Positions 6,995 through 14,502 of a stretch of 16,694 nt of DNA are shown here, in pieces. Each line of letters opens with the position of its first letter. The stretch's first letter is position 1. Position numbers and translations under genes: made by a program. The stretch comes from Blastocatellia bacterium (GTDB lineage Bacteria > Acidobacteriota > Blastocatellia > Pyrinomonadales > Pyrinomonadaceae), in the NCBI GenBank assembly GCA_013695495.1, contig JACDAK010000352.1, positions 1 through 16,694 on the forward strand. The letters are read 5' to 3'. The notes beneath the pieces were generated by a model. The model saw only the letters and a list, made by a program, of their open reading frames with translations. It was not told where the DNA came from and made no database searches.

Positions 6995-8587
6995 TCATTC
7001 GGCGGCGAACTGCGAGATGATCGTGCCGATCAGGCCGAAGTTAGAGGTCGTCGTGCGGTCGATGCCGTTTCTGTGAAAACGCGTTTCGGTCAGGGAATAG
7101 GTTCTGACGTTTTCTGACTTGCGTGTCGAGAGGACGTCTGCGATGAATCCGGCGGTGATCGTGTCTTGCGCTTGGGTCGCTGCGGCGGCCGTGGAAGCTT
7201 CGAATTGCCCTCCGCATGTTTTCTGCGTCGTAGCTCTCGCTGCATTCAGCATCCCCCTTGCGCCTTCGGCGTCCCCTACGGTCAGCGTCGAGCCATTGAT
7301 CGACGCAAGCAGGCTACCATCGCGCGACGGCCAGGAGCGAGCCTGGCCTACAACTTCCGGAGCTTTCCCAAAATCAAATTCTTCCCCGAGCCCCTTTCTT
7401 ATCGCCGCCTCATCGTTCACGGTTGCGATTATTAACATCCGCTCTCCTGCGTCATCCAGTTTCACCGTGTGGATAACGGGGCCGATACCGCTTAGGAAAG
7501 CCTCCGGGTCGTCAATGCCGTAGGGCTCGAAAGTACTTGCCCCGAATGCCAGCAGGATGCTGCCGGACGCCCGATCCGTAAGTTTCGGTGCGGTCAAAAG
7601 CACGCTGCGCCACGCAATTCGCGGATCGCGAAGGTCGTAACGTGTGACGCTCTCGGCAGAAGACGGGACGGCGACCGCACCTTCTCTCGTTCCTGACGGA
7701 ACAAGTGTTTCAGCAAATATGGCCGCGACCTCCGGGTTTAACGCGATGTTATAGGTGTCTTCGACGCAGCCGCCGGTTTTTACGGAGGTCCATGTAAGTT
7801 CACGCATCGAGTTGCGGAGGAGTTCCGGCAGCACGCGGGCGATGAAGGTTTGCACCTCCGACTCTTCACTCGAACGCTTAGCCATCGCGACGCCGGCGAT
7901 GGTCGCGATCTGTGCGATTCCGTCTGCAGCTACATAGCCCAACGCAAGACGGTCGCCGGACGTGACCTTCGGGTTCGAGGTCATGCTCGGAAGCTCGCCA
8001 GTCCTTACAGCAAGAGCTTTTTCGATCGCGGTCTCATCATTTCCGAAAAATATCGCGCTCCCCAACACCAAAGAGTAAGCTTTGCGGCCATCCTCCGCGG
8101 TCCAGGTATAGTAGCGCCCGCCGTGCTTCTCAGATGTTTCCAGTACCGTACCGCCGCCGTAGGTTTCATTGATGAACCCGCCCAAACGCTCTTCGACAAA
8201 ACTATTGACCTGAAAAGTGTAAAACCCGGTTTCCGCGACGGCGACAAAGCGCGGCTGGAACGTGAGTATCGAATTCTCTTCGGTAACGGGCTGTTCGATC
8301 GTCTCAAATCCGGTGACGGCGATGCCGAGACGGATTCCGTCGATTGCTCGCAGATCCGGAACCGTCGCCGCGGCTTCGTGGAAGCTTGAATCGTCCGTAA
8401 CAGCTCGAATCGCCTCGCCGAGGTCGCGCGTTTCCAAATAAACTAGAGCATCCGCGGGGAGCACAGATCGCGGATCGACCGGCGTCGGGCGGCAGCCGGC
8501 GGCCAGCATGCACAAGGCGATGGCTAAGAGAAGGGGGCCTCGACGGCCGCTTAATGTGGATCGGATTGTGGTAAGATTCGAAGCCAT
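6995..8587 (-). CDS. Large lipoprotein, DUF3352-like
   Basis: 530 residues from the ATG at 8587. The N-terminus is a lipoprotein signal: a basic stretch with GRRGP (14-18), a hydrophobic run, and LAAGC with the lipidated Cys at 32. The mature part starts with RSVLPADALVYLETRDLGE, which resembles the opening of DUF3352-type proteins; that match is from memory and weak. The rest alternates strands and helices, with no catalytic motif I recognise. It should sit in the periplasm, attached to the inner or outer membrane. Its TGA abuts the TGA of the protease gene (TGATCA at 6992-6997), and its ATG overlaps that of the divergent SDR (CATG at 8585-8588). The frame opens further to 8671, but only a start near 8587 puts the signal peptide at the N-terminus. 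Function unknown. Confidence 0.85.
   Translation of the reverse strand: MASNLTTIRSTLSGRRGPLLLAIALCMLAAGCRPTPVDPRSVLPADALVYLETRDLGEAIRAVTDDSSFHEAAATVPDLRAIDGIRLGIAVTGFETIEQPVTEENSILTFQPRFVAVAETGFYTFQVNSFVEERLGGFINETYGGGTVLETSEKHGGRYYTWTAEDGRKAYSLVLGSAIFFGNDETAIEKALAVRTGELPSMTSNPKVTSGDRLALGYVAADGIAQIATIAGVAMAKRSSEESEVQTFIARVLPELLRNSMRELTWTSVKTGGCVEDTYNIALNPEVAAIFAETLVPSGTREGAVAVPSSAESVTRYDLRDPRIAWRSVLLTAPKLTDRASGSILLAFGASTFEPYGIDDPEAFLSGIGPVIHTVKLDDAGERMLIIATVNDEAAIRKGLGEEFDFGKAPEVVGQARSWPSRDGSLLASINGSTLTVGDAEGARGMLNAARATTQKTCGGQFEASTAAAATQAQDTITAGFIADVLSTRKSENVRTYSLTETRFHRNGIDRTTTSNFGLIGTIISQFAAE
8572..8577 (+). promoter_or_regulatory. Candidate -10 element for the SDR gene
   Basis: TAAGAT (4 of 6 to TATAAT), preceded by TG and one base, lies 8 bases before the SDR ATG at 8586. 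If used, transcription would start at or within a base or two of the start codon, giving a leaderless mRNA. No clear -35 is visible. A mirror TAAGAT on the minus strand (8613-8618) could serve the lipoprotein from inside the SDR gene. Confidence 0.3.
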
Positions 8588-9371
8588 GACGGACACCATT
8601 TTTTCTAAGGATATCTTACAAGGCAAAGTCGCCTTTGTAACGGGCGGCGGTACGGGCATCACGGGCGGCATAGCACGAGCGATGGCGGAACACGGGGCCC
8701 GAGTGGCGATAACGAGCCGGAAAGAAGAGAATCTTTCTGCGATGAAAAGCCTTATCGAGGAGAACGGCGGCGAGTGTTTTGCAGTCGCCGCTGATGTTCG
8801 CGATTACGAAGCGGTTGAGAACGCGATAGCAAAGACCGTGGAGCATTTCGGCGGCATCGACATCGTCGTTAATGGCGCCGCGGGGAATTTTTTGTGTTCG
8901 GCAGACCAGCTTTCCGCCAACGGCTTCGGCACAGTCGTGGACATCGACACGAAGGGCACATTCAACGTCTGCCGTGCTGCATTTGAACACCTGAAAAAAT
9001 CGCAGGGGCAGATCTTGAATATATCGGCGACGCTCCATTACCTTGCGACACCGATGCAGATACATGTGTCTGCCGCGAAGGCTGGTGTCGACGCGATAAC
9101 CAGAAACCTGTCAGTTGAGTGGGGACGCCATGGCATCCGGGTCAATGGGGTCGCTCCCGGTCCGATCGAAGATACTGAAGGAATGAAGCGGCTCCTGCCC
9201 GAACCGCTGAAAGAGAAGATCACAAAGAAGATCCCGCTCGGTCGGTTCGGGCGGATCAAGGATATAGAAAGTGCTGCGCTTTTTCTTACGTCCGACGCCG
9301 CCGGCTATATCAACGGCGTCACGCTGGTAGTGGACGGTGGGCAGTGGCTGCTCGGAACGAGTTTGGCGTGA
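8586..9371 (+). CDS. SDR oxidoreductase, 2,4-dienoyl-CoA reductase type
   Basis: 261 residues, normal for a classical short-chain dehydrogenase. Seen: the cofactor loop TGGGTGITGG (19-28), NGAAGNF (96-102), IDTKGTFN (120-127), ISATLHY (146-152), SAAKAGVDAITR (162-173) and PGPIEDTEG (191-199). At the place of the catalytic Tyr of YxxxK there is Val161, with Lys165 kept. This, and the ISATL...AK.GVDA..R.L.VEWG pattern, match the mitochondrial/peroxisomal-type 2,4-dienoyl-CoA reductases, which use NADPH in beta-oxidation of unsaturated fatty acids and lack the Tyr. SRKEEN (44-49), with Arg45 after the second strand, agrees with NADPH preference. No other beta-oxidation gene is in view. The start at 8586 is the only ATG that gives the family N-terminus. 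It shares two bases with the lipoprotein start and is convergent with the next gene, 3 bp away. Confidence 0.88.
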   Translation: MTDTIFSKDILQGKVAFVTGGGTGITGGIARAMAEHGARVAITSRKEENLSAMKSLIEENGGECFAVAADVRDYEAVENAIAKTVEHFGGIDIVVNGAAGNFLCSADQLSANGFGTVVDIDTKGTFNVCRAAFEHLKKSQGQILNISATLHYLATPMQIHVSAAKAGVDAITRNLSVEWGRHGIRVNGVAPGPIEDTEGMKRLLPEPLKEKITKKIPLGRFGRIKDIESAALFLTSDAAGYINGVTLVVDGGQWLLGTSLA

Positions 9372-9374
9372 AGG

Positions 9375-11135
9375 TCAATCCAGGCCATCGACCGAAAGCA
9401 TTTCAAAATCGGGTGAGGGCTTATCGAGCAGTGCGCGAAGGACGAGCATCTTGGCAAGCACACGCGTTTCGGGCCGGTCGAAACGGTTAGTCAGGGCAGC
9501 CATTCTGGCAAAATCTGTCTCGGCAAGCGGCTTGATCACCGGGTTCGCCATTTGTAGAACCGCCTTCATCCCGGGCATAAAATCGCCGCCAAATCCGCCT
9601 ACCTGAACCTCGCCGTCAACGATCATTTCTTCGTTAAGGTCGATGAACTCGCCCACTCGAACGAACGCGCTTATGAGGCCGTTGCCGCGCATTATGGCGT
9701 CCTCGATTATGGGGAATGCCCGCTCAGGATCGACGTGAGCGTACCCAGAAACGAGAGCCCCCATGAGCATAAAGTCCTGATAGTTCTTGGGGTTCATTGG
9801 AACCTGGGCCGCGGCCTCTGACATTAGCTCGATACTCAATTCGCGATGGTCTGCTTTCGCGATCTGCGTAGCAACAGCGGAAAGTATCATGACCTTTTCC
9901 ATCCGACCGGGCGCCGACGCAGCTAGTCCGCGTGCCTTGGTAACAAGGGGTGCTAGCTGTTCGGCGGAGACCTGTGCGCCTTCGATCGATTTGAGCTCGC
10001 CGAATACTTCACCTTCATCGCTAGTTTCGTCGTCCTCCGCCCCAGTCCTGATCTCGTTCCCGGATTCAATATCGAGACCGGAGAAGTTCTCGACAATTTC
10101 CTTCATATCTTTGAACTTTTGCCGGATTTGCGATGCCCGCGAGGGGGAATACTTTTCGATCAGCTTAGCGTAACCTGCGATCTGATATATCCGGTAGGCG
10201 CCGGGCTGATCCTCATCAGAGTCGTCGAGTGCAAGGATCTCTGTCGCGAGAGACTCCGCGAGTTCGCGAAGTTCGGCGGTTGTGAATAATAACTTATCTC
10301 CGCCGGCTTGATTTTCGTTTTGGACTGACGTGCCCAAGTTCAGCATGCCGTGTATAACAGCGAGCCGGTCATATTGATCGCGGTCGACCGTTGGCCGTTT
10401 TGCTCGTGTGAGCATTAGGGCTCCCAACTCGCGTGCTTTTTCGGGGTCCCTAGCGTGTAAACTTTTCAGAAGGGCGATGTGGTGCATCTTTACGCCGCCG
10501 TCGATGCTCTTCCGTCCGAGCTCGGCGGCACGCGACGCGTTCGTGGCGGCGATCCGCGCGATCAGTTGGATCTCTAGTTGCGGGTCCCTTGCATCCAAAT
10601 ATTCAGTGAACTGCGGGTTAGTGATCATCGACCCGGTGCTGCTGAAAAAGTTCATCGCCATTTCCGGTTCGTGCTCTGCAAGGCTCATCGCGATGTGCTG
10701 GCGTACGCCGAGCGCTGTCCGAAGCCGCTTGTCGGCTTGCTCTTTGGAGTTATACTCCCTCCCCAACATAACCATCATGGGTCCACGCCGTCCTACGTCT
10801 GCGGTCCCGTTATCGCCCTCCGTGTACATATTGACCTGACTATTGTAGAGACTGAGCAGAGACTTAAATTCGTCTGTCGTTGCGTTAAATAGGTCGCGGC
10901 CCTGTTTTTCGTCGTGATACCAGAGAAGCGCAGCGATCTCGCTCGTAAAGCTGATGCGGTTTTCGGCGGTTCGTAGGTTCGATATGTCGCTAAGCGTTTC
11001 GCGGACGAATCTAAGTGTCTGCTTCTTTCGTTCCTCAGCGATCTCAGTCTGAGCCTGATCCTCCGTTTGCGGGAAAGCGGTGGTTGAGACTGCAAGCAGC
11101 AGTGCGAGGGCTAAGAAAGGCAAAAACTTTTTCAT
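9375..11135 (-). CDS. Secreted helical-repeat protein of unknown function
   Basis: 586 residues. Seen: a type I signal peptide (MKKFLPFLALALLLAVSTTA, cleavage near residue 20-23), then a nearly all-helical protein with repeated patterns such as HARDPEKARELGALMLTRA, HVDPERAFPIIEDAIMRG and DHRELSIELMSEAA, in which Asp-Pro-Glu-x-Ala opens a helix. This suggests an alpha-solenoid (TPR- or HEAT-like) in the periplasm, probably for protein binding. An acidic low-complexity segment (GAEDDETSDEGEVFGE) splits the protein into two helical halves. No enzyme motif is recognised. The start at 11135 is supported by the signal peptide and by GGAG at 11140-11143. It has its own promoter, is divergent from trpG, and ends 3 bp from the SDR stop with no terminator visible. 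I do not recognise the family. Confidence 0.85.
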   Translation of the reverse strand: MKKFLPFLALALLLAVSTTAFPQTEDQAQTEIAEERKKQTLRFVRETLSDISNLRTAENRISFTSEIAALLWYHDEKQGRDLFNATTDEFKSLLSLYNSQVNMYTEGDNGTADVGRRGPMMVMLGREYNSKEQADKRLRTALGVRQHIAMSLAEHEPEMAMNFFSSTGSMITNPQFTEYLDARDPQLEIQLIARIAATNASRAAELGRKSIDGGVKMHHIALLKSLHARDPEKARELGALMLTRAKRPTVDRDQYDRLAVIHGMLNLGTSVQNENQAGGDKLLFTTAELRELAESLATEILALDDSDEDQPGAYRIYQIAGYAKLIEKYSPSRASQIRQKFKDMKEIVENFSGLDIESGNEIRTGAEDDETSDEGEVFGELKSIEGAQVSAEQLAPLVTKARGLAASAPGRMEKVMILSAVATQIAKADHRELSIELMSEAAAQVPMNPKNYQDFMLMGALVSGYAHVDPERAFPIIEDAIMRGNGLISAFVRVGEFIDLNEEMIVDGEVQVGGFGGDFMPGMKAVLQMANPVIKPLAETDFARMAALTNRFDRPETRVLAKMLVLRALLDKPSPDFEMLSVDGLD

Positions 11136-11159
11136 ATATCTCCGGGTTAGTGTGTGAAT

Positions 11160-11188
11160 ATAATAGGAGCAAATGCGCCGATAGTAAA
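11160..11188 (-). promoter_or_regulatory. Promoter of the secreted helical protein gene
   Basis: On the minus strand TTTACT (11183-11188; 4 of 6) and TATTAT (11160-11165; 5 of 6) are 17 bases apart. Transcription would start near 11153, about 17 bases before the ATG at 11135, leaving room for the GGAG ribosome site. Confidence 0.55.
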
Positions 11189-11216
11189 CATAATAAATCA
11201 GCACTGACGGTCGCTT

Positions 11217-11245
11217 TTGAAAATCGTCCGCTTAGGGTGCACAAT
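11217..11245 (+). promoter_or_regulatory. Possible promoter of trpG-lpxK
   Basis: TTGAAA (11217-11222; 5 of 6) is followed after 17 bases by CACAAT (11240-11245; 4 of 6). Transcription would start about 10 bases before the ATG at 11262. No other pair as good is seen in the divergent gap of 126 bp. Confidence 0.35.
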
Positions 11246-11261
11246 CAGGTTGAGCCGACAA

Positions 11262-11825
11262 ATGCTTGTAATCATCGATAATTACGATTCGTTCACATAT
11301 AACTTGGTCCAATATCTGGGCGAGTTGGGTGCGGAGATGAAGATCTTTAGGAACGATGAGGTCACGGTGGATGAGGTCGAGGCGTTGGAACCTGAGAACA
11401 TCCTGATCTCGCCGGGACCGGGGACGCCGGATGATGCGGGTGTTTCGCTGGATGTGATCGAACGATTCGCGGGTCGAGTGCCGCTGCTGGGCGTATGCCT
11501 GGGGCATCAAGCCATCGGGCAGCTATACGGCGGAAAGGTCGTGCGGGGGCCGGAACCGGTCCACGGGAAACCGGTTGAAGTGCGGCATGATGGCCGGACG
11601 ATATTCGCATCTATCCCGGAAACGTTCGCGGCAGGCCGCTATCATTCACTTGTGGTTGAGCGTGAATCGTTGTCCGACTGCCTTGAGATCAGCGCGGAAT
11701 CGCCCGACGGGTTGATCATGGGGCTGCGGCACAAAGAACATAAGCTCGAGGGCGTCCAGTTCCATCCCGAATCCATCTTGACCGAACACGGTAAGACCCT
11801 GCTCGCAAATTTTCTCAACCTCTAA
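11262..11825 (+). CDS. trpG/pabA: Glutamine amidotransferase of anthranilate/aminodeoxychorismate synthase
   Basis: 187 residues, the normal length of a stand-alone class I amidotransferase subunit. Seen: IDNYDSFTYNLVQYL (5-19), oxyanion region SPGPGTP (50-56), nucleophile Cys79 in GVCLGHQAI (77-85), HGK (101-103), YHSLVVE (127-133) and the His168/Glu170 pair in FHPES. It splits glutamine and passes ammonia to a TrpE or PabB partner to make anthranilate (tryptophan) or aminodeoxychorismate (folate); in many bacteria one subunit serves both. No trpE or pabB is in the window, so TrpG and PabA cannot be separated. The ATG at 11262 matches the family N-terminus; an upstream in-frame TTG at 11217 is unlikely. 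The stop TAA is directly followed by the lpxK ATG, so the two are probably translated together. Confidence 0.93.
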   Translation: MLVIIDNYDSFTYNLVQYLGELGAEMKIFRNDEVTVDEVEALEPENILISPGPGTPDDAGVSLDVIERFAGRVPLLGVCLGHQAIGQLYGGKVVRGPEPVHGKPVEVRHDGRTIFASIPETFAAGRYHSLVVERESLSDCLEISAESPDGLIMGLRHKEHKLEGVQFHPESILTEHGKTLLANFLNL

Positions 11826-12851
11826 ATGCCGATCTCGCTTTTCAGCCATCCGTATCGTCTCGGCGTAATCGCCCGCAACGCTATGTATGACCGCGGCATA
11901 CTAAGATCGCGCCCGCTCGGCGTGCGGACGATCAGCGTCGGAAACATCACCGCGGGCGGGACGGGCAAGACGCCTCTCGTGGCAAAGATCGCAGCGATGC
12001 TTGCCGAATCAGGTGAGAAAGTGTGCATCCTCACGCGGGGTTATGGAAGGCAGAATGCAGGCTCCCGCGTGATTGTAGCGGACGGAAATTTCATCGAGGA
12101 TGACCCGGCTATAGCAGGCGACGAACCTGCGGAACTCGCACGTCGGTTGCAGAGCCGGGCAGTGATCATCGCAGACGCGCGTCGTTATGAGGCTGGGCTT
12201 TGGGCCAAGCAGAAGTTTGGGATAACTACATTTGTGCTGGACGACGGATTCCAACATCGTCAGGTCGCCCGAGATCTGGACATCGTTTGCGTAGACGCGA
12301 CCGACCCATTTTCCGAAGGAAAGATGCTGCCTGTGGGACGGCTGCGCGAGCCCGTCTCATCTCTTCGGCGTGCAGACGCTGTGGTGATAACCCGCTTGAA
12401 TCTAGTCGATTCTGTTGAAGTTATTCGCCGGCGAATCGTTGCGGCTGCTCCTGACCGTCCCGTATTCACGTGTTCCAGTGGTATCCAACTGATCACAAAG
12501 CTTTCAGACTACCTCGGCAACAAGCCGCTACCGGCAGAGATGCCGAAACGCGTCCTCACGTTTTGCGCCCTGGGAAACCCGAGCAACTTTTATCGCACTT
12601 TAGATCTAGCAGGCTATGAAATAGCGGGAAGTGTTGCATTTCCTGATCATCACTTCTACCGTTCTAACGATGTGGAAAAGATCGAGAAGGCAGCAGTAAA
12701 AGCAAACGCCCATGCCCTGGTCACAACGGCTAAAGACGCGGTAAAGCTAAAAATGGCAAAGTTTAATGCGGAATGTTACGTCGTCGAGATCGAGGCTCGC
12801 GTAAGAAATTCATCTGCATTTCACAAGCTGATCACTTCTCCACTTTCTTAG
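11826..12851 (+). CDS. lpxK: Tetraacyldisaccharide 4'-kinase
   Basis: 341 residues, the usual length for LpxK. Seen: a Walker A loop AGGTGKTP (43-50) after VRTISVGNIT, LTRGYGR (69-75), AGDEPAELARR (97-107) and the family signature LDDGFQHRQVARDLDIV (138-154), whose Asp pair belongs to the active site. It adds the 4' phosphate to the lipid A precursor with ATP at the inner face of the inner membrane, the sixth step of the Raetz pathway. An amphipathic N-terminus (FSHPYRLGVIARNAMYDRGI) is the expected membrane contact. No other lpx gene is in view. It starts at the base after the trpG stop and overlaps the convergent permease gene by 4 bp at the stops, so no terminator separates them. Its presence implies an LPS-bearing outer membrane. 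Confidence 0.95.
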   Translation: MPISLFSHPYRLGVIARNAMYDRGILRSRPLGVRTISVGNITAGGTGKTPLVAKIAAMLAESGEKVCILTRGYGRQNAGSRVIVADGNFIEDDPAIAGDEPAELARRLQSRAVIIADARRYEAGLWAKQKFGITTFVLDDGFQHRQVARDLDIVCVDATDPFSEGKMLPVGRLREPVSSLRRADAVVITRLNLVDSVEVIRRRIVAAAPDRPVFTCSSGIQLITKLSDYLGNKPLPAEMPKRVLTFCALGNPSNFYRTLDLAGYEIAGSVAFPDHHFYRSNDVEKIEKAAVKANAHALVTTAKDAVKLKMAKFNAECYVVEIEARVRNSSAFHKLITSPLS

Positions 12852-14071
12852 GCGGTGGGTTCTTTGTCACCCTCCGCGACGGGTTCCGTCTCCTGTTTCT
12901 GCGAAAACAAACCTGCCCGGCCCTGGTGCTCTAGCACGTGCCGGTAAACGACCGTGAAGATCGCTACGACGGGGATCGCGAGGAATACGCCCGGGATGCC
13001 CGCGACCTGTTCGCCAGCGATCACCGAGAGGATTATAAGAAGCGGATGCAAATGGATGCCGCCGCGCACAATTCGCGGGTAGGATACGTAATCGTGGAAA
13101 ACGCGAAGAACGATGAGAAAGATCGCAGTGTAAAGCCCCCGCCACGGGTCGTCGCCGAATGCACCGGTTGCAGTAGCGATAATGCCTATCGATAGCGGCC
13201 CAAGCAGCGGCACAAACTCAAAGATTCCAGCTAAAATGCCGAGCAAGAGAGCATAGCGTAGCCCCATGAAATAAAATCCGACGGTGCAGATAGTGCCGAT
13301 GAGAAAACACGAGATCAGCTGCGCCCGCGTGTAAGCGGCGAGCGTTTCGTTAACGTCTTGAATGATCGATTCTGCTCGTGAACGCCAGCGGCCCGGCGGA
13401 AACATCTGCAGAAAAGCAGCCCGGATGACGGCCACATCTTTCAAGAAAAAGAACGAGAGTATCGGCACGATGATCAGCCACGGCAGATACAACACGAGAT
13501 TAAAAATGAAGTTGCCGAATGTGGCCGTTACACGTTCGCCCATGAACGTGACCTGATCGTTGATACGGCGTTGAAGTTCTTCCGGAATGCGGAGACGGTC
13601 ATAGCCGCGGTCGAGATCATTTATCGAGCGGCGAATCGAATTGGCGTATGAAGGGATGTTCGCACCGAATTCCTTCCCCTGCTCAACGACGGCGGGTGCG
13701 AGGCTAGCGATGGCAAGACCCAGAAGCGAAAAAACACCAAGGTAAGCGATCGCTATGGCGAGCGGCCGCGGCATCAGCCGTGACAGACCGCCGGATTCAA
13801 AAGGCAGCAGAATGACACGAACCAGCGGCGCGATCAGGTACGCAAGAAATACCGACAAGATGAGCAGAAAGATCAGGTAGGTAAGGGCGTTGACGATCGT
13901 CAGGATGAATCCGCCGATGAAAAGTAGCAGAAGAGTGACGACGATCACTCTGACGATAACGCGAACCGAGAACGAAGCGGGGTCGAGGACTACTGAGTCC
14001 GGATTATTACGCGGCGGACCGACAATGTCTCCCGTAGTTGCGTGAAGTTTTTCGTTGTCGCCAGCACTCAC
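12848..14071 (-). CDS. AI-2E family (PerM/YhhT-type) membrane transporter
   Basis: 407 residues. Seen: cytoplasmic N-terminus, hydrophobic segments near 36-90, 106-130, 198-224 and 258-375, a hydrophilic amphipathic region (about 130-195) after the first half, and the family's conserved end: GLRYALLLGILAGIFEFVP, then HLHPLLIILSVIAGEQVAGI and GVFLAIPVVAI. The family contains TqsA (AI-2 export) and Na+/H+ antiporters, so the substrate cannot be inferred and AI-2 should not be assumed. The start is GTG at 14071; it overlaps the TGA of the upstream lipoprotein gene by 4 bases (GTGA on the coding strand), which points to translational coupling. It is the last gene of a three-gene run. The stop overlaps the convergent lpxK stop. 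Confidence 0.9.
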   Translation of the reverse strand: MSAGDNEKLHATTGDIVGPPRNNPDSVVLDPASFSVRVIVRVIVVTLLLLFIGGFILTIVNALTYLIFLLILSVFLAYLIAPLVRVILLPFESGGLSRLMPRPLAIAIAYLGVFSLLGLAIASLAPAVVEQGKEFGANIPSYANSIRRSINDLDRGYDRLRIPEELQRRINDQVTFMGERVTATFGNFIFNLVLYLPWLIIVPILSFFFLKDVAVIRAAFLQMFPPGRWRSRAESIIQDVNETLAAYTRAQLISCFLIGTICTVGFYFMGLRYALLLGILAGIFEFVPLLGPLSIGIIATATGAFGDDPWRGLYTAIFLIVLRVFHDYVSYPRIVRGGIHLHPLLIILSVIAGEQVAGIPGVFLAIPVVAIFTVVYRHVLEHQGRAGLFSQKQETEPVAEGDKEPTA

Positions 14072-14502
14072 TGGCTCGTCGCGTCGTTCGAGTTCGAAGT
14101 TTGCGGTTCGGTTGAAAGGTCCTCGACGATCAAACGTTCGCCGATCTCTTTCAGCGATTCGGGCGGCATCCTAAAATTGGAACCGAAAATAACGGCACGA
14201 CCGCCGTCGGAAACTCGGGCACGGTTCACCTCGGACGGCTTGTACGAATTCAAATGGATCCGATCGTCTTCGCTGAGAGGTTCCCCATCTTTTCGGCGAA
14301 ATACGTAAATGAAGCGGAATTCGGCATTCCGCATGGCGGCGAGATCGTCATCAAAGGTCGGGGGGCCGGCGGGCTCTGACGTCGTAGGGGTCGGCTCCTC
14401 AACGGCGGAATTCATAATGCGTTGGTTTGGCCCGCAGGCAGTTGCTAATACAAGCAAAACCAATGACGCTGCGGCCGCCGAAATTGAAAGCTGTCGGAAC
14501 AT
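14068..14502 (-). CDS. Small lipoprotein of unknown function
   Basis: 144 residues. Seen: a lipoprotein signal (SLVLLVLATAC, lipidated Cys at 23), a Pro/Thr-rich linker, then a small domain with FRFIYVFRRKDGEPL, EDDRIHLNSY and GRAVIFGSNFRMPPESL. The last pattern (hydrophobic strand, then charged residues) suggests a compact alpha/beta domain; I know no family name. It should be anchored in the periplasm. Its ATG is the base after the stop of the GT-C gene, with a strong ribosome site inside that gene's last codons, and its TGA overlaps the permease GTG. This spacing ties it to both neighbours and suggests the three act at the same membrane. Confidence 0.8.
   Translation of the reverse strand: MFRQLSISAAAASLVLLVLATACGPNQRIMNSAVEEPTPTTSEPAGPPTFDDDLAAMRNAEFRFIYVFRRKDGEPLSEDDRIHLNSYKPSEVNRARVSDGGRAVIFGSNFRMPPESLKEIGERLIVEDLSTEPQTSNSNDATSQ

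Noticed and set aside
12848..14071. Quorum-sensing autoinducer-2 exporter
   Set aside because: The family name alone does not set the substrate; members include ion antiporters, and no luxS or sensor is in the window.
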